From: JAGXFP01 sp039714535 | Lineage (GTDB): Bacteria > Desulfobacterota > Desulfobulbia > Desulfobulbales > JAGXFP01 | DNA: 64,000 nt | Reading direction: 5' to 3' | Assembly: GCA_039714535.1 (NCBI GenBank) | Contig: JBDLJC010000013.1 | Location: 1 to 64,000 of the forward strand | Notes under the pieces: model-generated | What the model was told of the DNA's origin: nothing | Database searches by the model: none | What the model saw: the letters and a program-made list of their open reading frames with translations, nothing else | Program-made: the position numbers and the translations under genes | In this document: positions 1 through 5,860 of the stretch, in pieces | Layout: every line of letters begins with the position of its first letter | Numbering within the stretch: position 1 is the first letter of the stretch

Positions 1-36
1 TTTGGGGGCACCAAATATTACCACGAAATGCCATGA
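1..36 (+). CDS. possible C-terminal end of an upstream gene (partial)
   Basis: Frame 1 is open from the window edge to a TGA at 34-36 and reads FGGTKYYHEMP. A Gly-Gly-x-x-Tyr-Tyr end would fit the C-terminus of a GNAT acetyltransferase, common in this strip, but eleven residues cannot prove it. The next palindromic repeat starts about 75 bp later, as expected if this is the end of a preceding cassette. Confidence 0.25.
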   Translation, partial: FGGTKYYHEMP

Positions 37-110
37 AGCTCAATTATTTCAATGTGTTACAGTGTGATTGTCCTGCTTGTTACTTTTGCAAAAGGCTCCT
101 ATAACAAAAG

Positions 111-189
111 ATAACCAGACCAGGTGAACGCATGCGGCCTGAAGAGATAATTCCTGTGGCCGGCCCCTGATTATGCTGGCCGTTATGGC
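111..189 (+). repeat. attC-like imperfect palindrome A
   Basis: About 79 bp with an outer inverted match (ATAAC near the left end, GTTAT near 182-186) and an inner GGCC/GGCC pair at 136-139 and 158-161. Bases 112-139 match 24 of 28 positions of the palindrome at 2646-2673, so the two are copies of one repeat type. It ends about 10 bp before the start codon of the next gene, the usual place for a cassette recombination site. Exact core-site consensus is not met, so integron attC identity is an inference. Confidence 0.45.
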
Positions 190-197
190 TTTAAGAA

Positions 198-648
198 ATG
201 ACCGAAGAGAATATTCAAGTTGAAATAGCATCAATTGCTGATGCAAAAACTATTCTCGGAATCCAAAAGGCTGCATTTCTTGGCCAAGCTCTGATTACAA
301 TAATTATCAGTTACCTCCATTAACTCAAAGTTTAGAATCAATTGAAAATGAATTTAATGAAAAAACCTTTCTCAAGAAGTTATCGCGTCAGTGAGATTTA
401 AAGTGATTGATGGTTATGTGGTCATTGATCGTATAGTTGTAGAACCAGAGCATCAGAACCAAGGCATCGGAACGGCGTTGCTTAAAGAAATAGAATCAAG
501 GGTTCCAAATGCAGTAACTTTTCAATTATTCACCGGTAACAAAAGTGATAGGAATATACATCTATACGAAAATCTGGGATACAAAGTAATAAAAAAACAA
601 ACGACAGATCAAGGAATTGAGCTACTACATATGGAAAAAAGGCCATAA
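198..648 (+). pseudogene. GNAT acetyltransferase, broken by two frameshifts
   Basis: The original start is probably ATG 198 (MTEENIQVEIASIADAK). That frame stops at about 321. Similarity to small GNAT acetyltransferases continues in the frame from about 296 (YNNYQLPPLTQSLESIENE), which stops at TGA 392, and then in a third frame from about 385 (IASVRFKVIDG) to the TAA at 646-648. Joined, the three pieces give a roughly 150-residue GNAT; the acetyl-CoA loop QNQGIG is intact in the third piece. A distal fragment could be read from GTG 391 but would lack the N-terminal half. The stop codon lies inside a small palindrome, as in gene cassettes. Two separate frameshifts favour decay over one sequencing error. 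Confidence 0.7.
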
Positions 649-673
649 CCAGTGTGTTCAACCGTTATGTGGC
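640..673 (+). repeat. attC-like short palindrome B
   Basis: GCCATAAC at about 642-649 faces GTTATGTGGC at about 663-672, an inverted match with two extra bases in the right arm. It contains the stop codon of the preceding GNAT remnant. At about 32 bp it is shorter than known working attC sites, so it may be a collapsed copy. Confidence 0.35.
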
Positions 674-721
674 AATAAATATAAACCAACACAAGGCCAA
701 TTCCACTGCCAGGGAGATATA

Positions 722-1132
722 TTGATACTTGATATCCAAGAAGCAACATGTGATGACATAAAGCAATTAGCAATTCATCATCGGAAGATGTTTGAAGAAA
801 TATGGGAGAATAAAGGTCAGAAACTAGAGTCAGTTAGAGCTCAAGAAATTGAAAAAGCATATTCAGAAAAATTAGAGAAACAAATCCCATCAGGCAACTG
901 CAAAGCTTGGGTGATAAAAAGCGAAAATCAACTTGTCGCCAGTGGTGCAATTTCAATCATAAGTTTAGCGCCTGTGCCAAGTGATACAAACCATAACATT
1001 GCCTATCTGCACAGTATATACACGGGGAAAAACTTCCGTGGTAGAAAGTATGCACAGCAGATAATTGAAAGAGCAATTCGATACTGCAAAGAAAATGGAC
1101 AATATCATACTCATCATAACATATTGAAATAA
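722..1132 (+). CDS. GNAT-family N-acetyltransferase, C-terminus probably altered
   Basis: This 136-residue product has the GNAT layout: an N-terminal strand-helix region with a long charged helix, a central strand VASGAISIISL, and the acetyl-CoA-binding segment YTGKNFRGRKYAQQIIE matching the (Q/R)xxGxG/A motif. The TTG start at 722 is chosen because AGGGAG lies just upstream and the family fold begins there; more upstream starts run through the palindrome. After RYCKENG the family normally continues with a strand and helix that close the acyl site, but here ten unrelated residues lead to the stop. The distal third may have been lost, perhaps by cassette deletion. The substrate is unknown, and activity is doubtful. 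Confidence 0.65.
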   Translation: MILDIQEATCDDIKQLAIHHRKMFEEIWENKGQKLESVRAQEIEKAYSEKLEKQIPSGNCKAWVIKSENQLVASGAISIISLAPVPSDTNHNIAYLHSIYTGKNFRGRKYAQQIIERAIRYCKENGQYHTHHNILK

Positions 1133-1147
1133 CAAAACAAAGCCACA

Positions 1148-1220
1148 TAGCCAGGCGCATAACCAGACCGCGAAAACGTTGGTGGCGCTATACGGCAAGT
1201 TCACTGGTGTGGCCTGATCA
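1148..1220 (+). repeat. attC-like imperfect palindrome C
   Basis: Bases 1152-1166 (CAGGCGCATAACCAG) pair imperfectly with 1204-1216 (CTGGTGTGGCCTG). The ATAACCAGACC segment is shared with palindrome A. It lies between two short genes and resembles a cassette boundary. The arms need two bulges, so support is moderate. Confidence 0.35.
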
Positions 1221-1261
1221 TCCTAGTCGCTAGACGTCTTAAAGAAACAAAGGAGAAACCC

Positions 1262-1516
1262 ATGGAACAATTTCTTTTCCCAATTTTAATCACTACCGCA
1301 GGTGCAATATTTCTCATTCGGAACATCACTCACTTACTGAATGAAGAAAAGCTTCGTAACTACGTTGAAAACAGCCCGAAAGCAAAGCTATGGGTCAAAA
1401 AATTTGGTGTAGAAAAAACAATTATACTATCTAGAAAAATATTCTTACCTCTCGGAATCCTAATTGCATGCGGATTAATCGGAGTTGGAGCATGGAGCAT
1501 CATCAACCTGCTTTAA
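1262..1516 (+). CDS. small two-helix membrane protein, unrecognised
   Basis: An 84-residue protein with ATG 1262 behind a strong AAGGAG site. A hydrophobic segment at about 4-20 and another at about 59-82 flank a basic, soluble loop (KLRNYVENSPKAKLWVKKFG). The ends are therefore predicted to be in the membrane with the charged loop on one side. I do not recognise a family. It sits alone between two palindromes, like a single-gene cassette. Function unknown; coding status is supported by the ribosome-binding site and the coherent membrane pattern. Confidence 0.6.
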   Translation: MEQFLFPILITTAGAIFLIRNITHLLNEEKLRNYVENSPKAKLWVKKFGVEKTIILSRKIFLPLGILIACGLIGVGAWSIINLL

Positions 1517-1694
1517 TCTGGCTATTGGCTTTAAAAGCATCATATTGTGGGAGTGTTTAAGCAAATATCTACCCTCACTTCTTACCATATAAATCACGCT
1601 AACTGCTGCCGTCTGACAATTCGCTTGCGCACGAAGCGCAAACTTACGCTTTGCTGAATCGGCTTCGGCCATCCTGACTACACCCCGAACTTAA

Positions 1695-1736
1695 TCGGCA
1701 TAAGCCAGACGCGCGTCTTAGCTTTGCGTTAGCCGT
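1695..1736 (+). repeat. attC-like short palindrome D
   Basis: GGCATAAGC at 1697-1705 faces GCGTTAGCC at 1726-1734, complementary apart from one bulged base and one mismatch. An inner CGCGCG stretch lies between them. The position, directly before a ribosome-binding site and gene start at 1760, fits a cassette boundary. Confidence 0.35.
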
Positions 1737-1759
1737 CTACAATAAGGAGCATTTTTACG

Positions 1760-1884
1760 TTGAATCACTTTCGATCTATTGTCACGCTGGTTGTTTTTTA
1801 TCACTATTAACAGGATGCAGTAGTTCAACAATCAAGCATCATGTTATTGGTGATCCCCCACCCCATTGCTTAAAAGCTCAGTGA
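1760..1884 (+). pseudogene. small lipoprotein, frameshifted in a T run
   Basis: TTG 1760 follows AAGGAG and begins a signal-peptide-like sequence (LNHFRSIVTLVVF). In the next frame this continues into a clear lipobox, LLTGCSSS, and a short tail ending at TGA 1882-1884. The join falls in a run of six T at 1794-1799; seven T would restore one continuous lipoprotein of about 41 residues. Either one base was lost or the run is used for slippage. The stop overlaps the GTG of the next gene as GTGA, which suggests the two were translationally coupled. Confidence 0.5.
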
Positions 1885-2597
1885 TAACTGGAGTCGTAAG
1901 GTTTGACAAACAAGCTTGGTGGAAGCGCTTTAACCCTATGAAAATCACATTGATTGTCTTGCACAGCATAACAGCATTATTCGGCATCGCAGCCTGTATC
2001 CTGCTTTACGACATATCTCCGGGAAGTCATCCCCCGGCCATTGTTTTTCTGCCAATTGCCATTGTGATATGGGTAGCACTGCATATTATTCTGGGAGTTA
2101 TACAGTGGCTGGAGGCGATTGATAGCAAACGGAGAAAGGGTGGCGGTAGCTCAGCGCCGTGGCCAATCCTCCTTATTGCAGCCGTGATTCTTTATCTGAC
2201 AGGAATAATTAAAGCCCTGGGATACCTTCTGGGTGTCTTTAGCTCGCCAATGGAGTGGACGGTTAATCACAACATTACAGCGTGCATCCTGCTTTTCAAA
2301 CTAACCGTTTTGGTGAGCATCTTGTTGCGCCTGCGTTGGGGCCGATTTTTGGCTGGCGGCGGGTTTATCCTGATGGCCGCATTTTCATTAATTACCTACT
2401 TTTCAGGCATACTCGACGGCTATAAATTTGAAATCCAACAACTCATGGCATTAGGGAGACAGATTCCGATCCTGTCGCTGGGTGTGTTAATACTGGTATC
2501 TCCCAGCATCAAAGCGTTCTTCGAAGTTTCCACAGCAGATCAAGGAACATATAAGGGCTCGGGGCTCGACAAAGGTAATTCAACAAATCCTATATAG
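1881..2597 (+). CDS. multi-pass membrane protein, unrecognised
   Basis: Starting at GTG 1881 (overlapping the lipoprotein stop as GTGA) gives 238 residues; an internal ATG at 1938 (MKITLIVLHS) is the other candidate. About six hydrophobic segments are visible: near KITLIVLHSITALFG, then IVFLPIAIVIWVALHI, APWPILLIAAVILYLTG, ITACILLFKLTVLVSIL, FILMAAFSLITYFSG, and QIPILSLGVLILVSPS. A basic loop (DSKRRKGGG) lies between the second and third. No catalytic motif is evident, and I do not recognise the family. It is probably the second gene of a two-gene cassette with the lipoprotein remnant. Confidence 0.6.
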   Translation: MITGVVRFDKQAWWKRFNPMKITLIVLHSITALFGIAACILLYDISPGSHPPAIVFLPIAIVIWVALHIILGVIQWLEAIDSKRRKGGGSSAPWPILLIAAVILYLTGIIKALGYLLGVFSSPMEWTVNHNITACILLFKLTVLVSILLRLRWGRFLAGGGFILMAAFSLITYFSGILDGYKFEIQQLMALGRQIPILSLGVLILVSPSIKAFFEVSTADQGTYKGSGLDKGNSTNPI

Positions 2598-2642
2598 CAA
2601 ATTGATTGACTTTATTAGAGGGAATAAAGGCAACATCAATCC

Positions 2643-2712
2643 AATTAACCTGACCGGGTGAACGCATCCGGCGCTAGTCGCGACTGGCTTTGTTGGCCGG
2701 TCAGGTTATCGG
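2643..2712 (+). repeat. attC-like strong palindrome E
   Basis: A perfect 12-bp inverted repeat (TAACCTGACCGG at 2646-2657, CCGGTCAGGTTA at 2697-2708) encloses an inner 10-bp palindrome AGTCGCGACT at 2675-2684. The left half matches palindrome A at 24 of 28 positions. A long stem, unpaired bulges and a small apical stem are the geometry of folded attC sites. It directly precedes the toxin-antitoxin pair. Confidence 0.55.
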
Positions 2713-2744
2713 TAGCGTTAACAGTCTAAAAATCATAATCCTCC

Positions 2745-2776
2745 TTGCTTTTGCGTACGAGATGTCGTACGTTTTA
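2745..2776 (+). promoter_or_regulatory. toxin-antitoxin promoter and operator
   Basis: A perfect inverted repeat CGTACGA-gatg-TCGTACG occupies 2754-2771. It lies between a possible -35 (TTGCTT) and -10 (TACGTT) spaced by 17 bp, and just upstream of the AGGAGG site of the antitoxin gene. Phd/YefM antitoxins repress their own operons through short palindromes with a GTAC core, so binding by the product of 2795-3037 is a reasonable inference. Confidence 0.55.
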
Positions 2777-2794
2777 TTCAGGAGGTAAAATATC

Positions 2795-3037
2795 ATGACA
2801 ACACTTACTATTTCAGAAGCAAGAGCAAAACTATATGGGTTAGTGGATACGGTTGCTTCCGAGCACAAACCAGTCACAATTAAAGGCAAGAGAGCAAGTG
2901 CCGTATTAGTATCGGAAAGTGACTGGGAAGCAATCCAAGAAACTCTTTATCTTACTTCTATGCCGGGCATGAGAGAATCTATCAAAGAGGGTTTGGCAAC
3001 TCCTGTCGAAGAATGCTCTGAGGAGTTGGATTGGTGA
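2795..3037 (+). CDS. type II antitoxin, Phd/YefM family
   Basis: An 80-residue protein. The N-terminal half (TLTISEARAKLYGLVD, then KPVTIKGKRASAVLVS) is the Phd/YefM DNA-binding fold; the C-terminal part (MRESIKEGLATPVEE) is the acidic segment that normally wraps the toxin. ATG 2795 follows AGGAGG. The stop TGA overlaps the toxin's GTG start (GTGA), so both are made from one mRNA with coupled translation. In this family the antitoxin neutralises the partner RNase and represses the operon; the palindrome upstream is the likely operator. Such pairs are common passengers of cassette arrays and other mobile regions, where they stabilise the DNA. Confidence 0.85.
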   Translation: MTTLTISEARAKLYGLVDTVASEHKPVTIKGKRASAVLVSESDWEAIQETLYLTSMPGMRESIKEGLATPVEECSEELDW

Positions 3038-3297
3038 GTTGGAAATTAGTCTTCACCAAAATGGCTCAAAAAGATGCAAAAAAAATTAAAAGAGCTGGTT
3101 TTAAGTCTAAGGTGGAGGATTTACTTTCTGTCATCAAAGAAAACCCCTTACAGAATCCTCCTTCATATGAAAAACTCATTGGAGATCTAAGCGGAGCTTA
3201 TTCCCGTAGGATTAATATCCAACACAGATTGGTCTATCAAGTTCTAGCAGATGACAAGACTGTAAAGATCATCCGTATGTGGACACATTATGAGTAA
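3034..3297 (+). CDS. type II toxin, Txe/YoeB family mRNA interferase
   Basis: An 87-residue RelE-fold toxin starting at GTG 3034 inside the antitoxin stop region. It shows the YoeB signature: N-terminal WKLVFTKMAQKDAKK, a middle PPSYEKLIGDLSGAYSRRI with the conserved Leu-x-Gly-x-x-Ser-Arg-Arg core, HRLVYQV, and the C-terminal WTHYE whose His-Tyr pair belongs to the catalytic site. Known YoeB proteins bind the ribosome and cut mRNA in the A site, stopping translation until released by YefM. The length and all core residues look intact, so the toxin is probably active. Expression is coupled to the antitoxin. Confidence 0.88.
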   Translation: MSWKLVFTKMAQKDAKKIKRAGFKSKVEDLLSVIKENPLQNPPSYEKLIGDLSGAYSRRINIQHRLVYQVLADDKTVKIIRMWTHYE

Positions 3298-3685
3298 CCC
3301 TCTGAAATAAAAACTGTTAACAACTGGTTCGAGAGGGGCTGTAGTACAATTGGCCCCAACCGATTTACCCTGAGAGGTAAAACCAAGGTAAACAGCCAAT
3401 GGCTGATGTATTGCATGACTCACAATCTCAAGAAGATCCACCAATTAGGGCCAGGATATGCTTAAGACCTAGAATAAGGAAAGAAAAAGATATGATTTAA
3501 CCGGATGATTGAGTAAGAATTAATAACAAACTAATTGTAAATCTGAACAAAATTATTGGGCTATGAAAAAAGCTTTTCCAGGCAGATAGGCCTTTTTTAC
3601 CAAGGAGCTTTTTCTACAGGCTCGTTACACATCTTAACATATCTCTGTTGTTTTCGTGATCCAAAAAAACAAAAGGAGAGTTGCC
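3298..3685 (+). other. intergenic region with a hairpin, no gene seen
   Basis: After the toxin gene, GGTTcgagaGGGGC (3326-3339) faces GCCCCAACC (3353-3361). This may be a terminator without a T run or another degenerate cassette-end palindrome. Further on, AAAAAAGC and GGCCTTTTTT near 3565-3598 are A/T-rich inverted stretches resembling a weak terminator. No ORF with a ribosome-binding site is present until 3686. Confidence 0.4.
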
Positions 3686-4324
3686 ATGAGTACTAAAAAA
3701 ACAGCAAAGGAACAAAACGATATTTTTGAGAAGTACAAGCGGCTGCAGATCCATGAAAAGCAGTACAACACCCAGCTGATCGAATTAAGGAAACTGGGCT
3801 CGGCATGGCTGCTGGCGGCATTTGCCGGGATCGGTTTCATGCTAAAAGGGGTAAATGCCCAAGTAATTGATCCGCTGATGGGAATCGTGATGGTAAGCTT
3901 TCTTGGCGCCATCGGCTTGTTTGTACTTTGGCTGCTGGACCGCCACGTCTACTTCAAGTTGCTCAACTCCACGATCTATCAAGCCATCAAGATGGAGTTT
4001 GAAAACAAAGACCACCTGCCCCAAATCCGAACCACCAATTTAGCAACCTGCGGAAATCTATCAATTCTCGTAGAGGCGTTTTATTCAATCCCGATTTGCA
4101 TCTTGTTGGCAATTACTGCCACCTTCCTAACCTTTTTTGCAGGCACCATTCCGGATAACTTTGCCTGGTATTTGATCCCAGCAACTACAGTGGTTATGAT
4201 TATTGTTTTTATTGTTTCGGTTTTTATGTTTCAGCCGATCGAGTTTTCGGTGTTTGCGGCCAAAACAGGAGAAGACCAAAAATTTATTAATTTTTTACAG
4301 GAAAGAAAAAGGGCCTATCCGTAA
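3686..4324 (+). CDS. membrane protein with N-terminal coiled segment, unrecognised
   Basis: A 212-residue protein; ATG 3686 is preferred because AAAGGAGAG lies upstream. Residues 1-40 are charged and helical (FEKYKRLQIHEKQYNTQLI), followed by two close hydrophobic helices (about 42-62 and 69-87), a DRHVYFKLLNS segment, a soluble region with the motif LPQIRTTN, and two more hydrophobic segments (about 131-150 and 163-184). The four-helix pattern with a cytosolic N-terminal helix recalls small bacterial membrane proteins of unknown function that oligomerise. I cannot name a family with confidence. It follows the toxin-antitoxin pair in the same AT-rich strip. Confidence 0.65.
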   Translation: MSTKKTAKEQNDIFEKYKRLQIHEKQYNTQLIELRKLGSAWLLAAFAGIGFMLKGVNAQVIDPLMGIVMVSFLGAIGLFVLWLLDRHVYFKLLNSTIYQAIKMEFENKDHLPQIRTTNLATCGNLSILVEAFYSIPICILLAITATFLTFFAGTIPDNFAWYLIPATTVVMIIVFIVSVFMFQPIEFSVFAAKTGEDQKFINFLQERKRAYP

Positions 4325-4366
4325 AAAACAATCTCTATAAGCCCACTACTACGCCCCAGAAGCAAC

Positions 4367-4753
4367 GTGGTTTACCATCTCCCTCGGCTTTGTTTAGAGG
4401 GCAAGTCACTTGTCTATGGAGCCATTCTAAACACTTGGTTAGAGGGGCGTCTTATAATTTACGGGTGTCCTGTTCATAATGATGCTGTCTGCTATGGAAG
4501 AAGTTTAAATTTTATTCATGAACCTGATGAAAGCTATAGCCATTGCGTAACCAAAGAAGTACTGGCAAAAAGATTTTTAAAATTTTTTGAAGAACTTGAA
4601 ATCATAGAAAATAACGGAGGTATGGATTATTCACGCGCAAAAGCAAAAAGTGAACTTATTAAACTACAAACTAAATACAATTTTACAAACCCAGGCTGGT
4701 ACACTGAATTTATGTTAGGAATTTTAATAATCGAATATGCCAAAAAAGCCTAG
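4367..4753 (+). CDS. hypothetical protein, start uncertain
   Basis: The frame is open from ATG 4367 for 128 residues. The first 30 codons cover sequence that looks like a repeat or cassette end (ACGCCCC near 4350 and GGGGCGT near 4444 are inverted), so the real product may start later. The distal part (YSHCVTKEVLAKRFLKFFEELEIIENNGGM, quoted here only as its beginning and end: YSHCVTKE...NNGG) is charged and helical and ends in KYNFTNPGWYTEFMLGI. No family recognised. AT-rich codon use matches the other genes of the strip and differs from the region after 4.9 kb. Confidence 0.4.
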   Translation: MVYHLPRLCLEGKSLVYGAILNTWLEGRLIIYGCPVHNDAVCYGRSLNFIHEPDESYSHCVTKEVLAKRFLKFFEELEIIENNGGMDYSRAKAKSELIKLQTKYNFTNPGWYTEFMLGILIIEYAKKA

Positions 4754-4836
4754 CCCAACCCAATCGAATTATCGAATTGAGTATTCTCACTTTGCGTGTT
4801 CACTGGCCCCCAGGCATAAAAGATATACTATCTGAT

Positions 4837-4863
4837 TAATATTCTGATATAATATGAATATTA
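4837..4863 (+). promoter_or_regulatory. extended -10 promoter inside an operator-like palindrome
   Basis: TGATATAAT at 4845-4853 is an extended -10 element (TGn-TATAAT). It forms the loop of a perfect inverted repeat, TAATATTC at 4837-4844 and GAATATTA at 4856-4863. A regulator bound to these arms would cover the promoter. It lies 41 bp before the binding-protein/kinase operon and reads towards it. Confidence 0.5.
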
Positions 4864-4903
4864 TGGGCGCAGCATTTTCAGGTATCTCAGGGGGTACACC
4901 ACC

Positions 4904-5860
4904 ATGGGCAATAATCTTGTCGACAAATCACATGCTTCTTTCCCTCTCATCTTACTAGCAGCATCCATAGTTTTTTCCACACTTGCCTGCATCGGCTGTG
5001 ACCGGCAGGAAAGCGCCCCGCCGATATCACTGAAACAGGAAATTGTGGTGCCGGAAACAGTCCGGGACGACCTGGACGGAGACGGTATCAAGATCGCAGT
5101 GGCCGCAATGATCTCCCCCAAGGAAACATTCCACTCGTATAAAAAACTACTCAATTTCATATCCGAACAACTTGGCCGCCCCGTCCAGCTCATCCAGAGA
5201 AAAACCTATCAGGAAGTAAATGATCTGTTGCAGGATGAACGGATCGATGCCGGTTTTATCTGCACCGGGGCCTATGTTGCCGGCCATGACGAATTCGGCA
5301 TGGAGTTACTGGTCGCTCCGGTGGTGAACGGTGCAACTGTTTATCACGCTTATATCATTGTCAACCGGGACAGCGATATCAATGAACTGGCAGACCTGCA
5401 GAACAAGGTTTTCGCCTTCACCGATCCTTTATCAAATACCGGCAAGGCCGCGCCGACAGATATGCTGGCCCGGATCGGGACAACCCCCGAAATCTTTTTT
5501 TCCGAAACCATATTTACCTACAGCCACGACAACTCCATTAAAGCCGTTGCCCATAGTGTGGTGGATGGAGCAGCGGTGGACAGTCTCGTTTGGGAATACC
5601 TCGACAGAACAAGCCCGGGAGATACTTCCCTAACCAGGATAATCGCCAAATCCGAGCCTTATGGCATCCCCCCGGTGGTCATTGCCAAAGGGATCAATTC
5701 TTCTTTGCGGAAAGAGCTTCTGGCTGTCTTTCTTAACATCCATAAAGATCCGGTCGGTAAAGAGCTCCTGAACGATATCATGATAGAAAGGTTTGTGGAA
5801 GTTAGCGATAGTATCTATGACAGTGTCAGAAAGATGAATAGGGACAAGACAGGCAAATGA
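4904..5860 (+). CDS. PhnD-like periplasmic substrate-binding lipoprotein
   Basis: 318 residues: a hydrophobic signal with Cys-containing end (STLACIGCD, probable lipid attachment), then a type II periplasmic-binding fold of the phosphate/phosphite/phosphonate family. Typical segments are IKIAVAAMISPKET, YKKLLNFISEQLGRPV, DAGFICTGAYV, VVNGATVYHAYIIV and LADLQNKVFAFTDPLSNTG. In ABC uptake loci this fold delivers anionic ligands; here no permease or ATPase is nearby. Instead the stop overlaps the start of a membrane hybrid kinase (ATGA), so it more likely acts as the ligand-sensing partner of that kinase. The natural ligand cannot be read from the sequence. Confidence 0.8.
   Translation: MGNNLVDKSHASFPLILLAASIVFSTLACIGCDRQESAPPISLKQEIVVPETVRDDLDGDGIKIAVAAMISPKETFHSYKKLLNFISEQLGRPVQLIQRKTYQEVNDLLQDERIDAGFICTGAYVAGHDEFGMELLVAPVVNGATVYHAYIIVNRDSDINELADLQNKVFAFTDPLSNTGKAAPTDMLARIGTTPEIFFSETIFTYSHDNSIKAVAHSVVDGAAVDSLVWEYLDRTSPGDTSLTRIIAKSEPYGIPPVVIAKGINSSLRKELLAVFLNIHKDPVGKELLNDIMIERFVEVSDSIYDSVRKMNRDKTGK

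Noticed and set aside
4750..4780. GCCCAAC core site and repeated ATCGAATT near the end of the accessory strip
   Set aside because: The RYYYAAC match has no GTTRRRY partner downstream, and the two direct ATCGAATT copies are too short to be meaningful.
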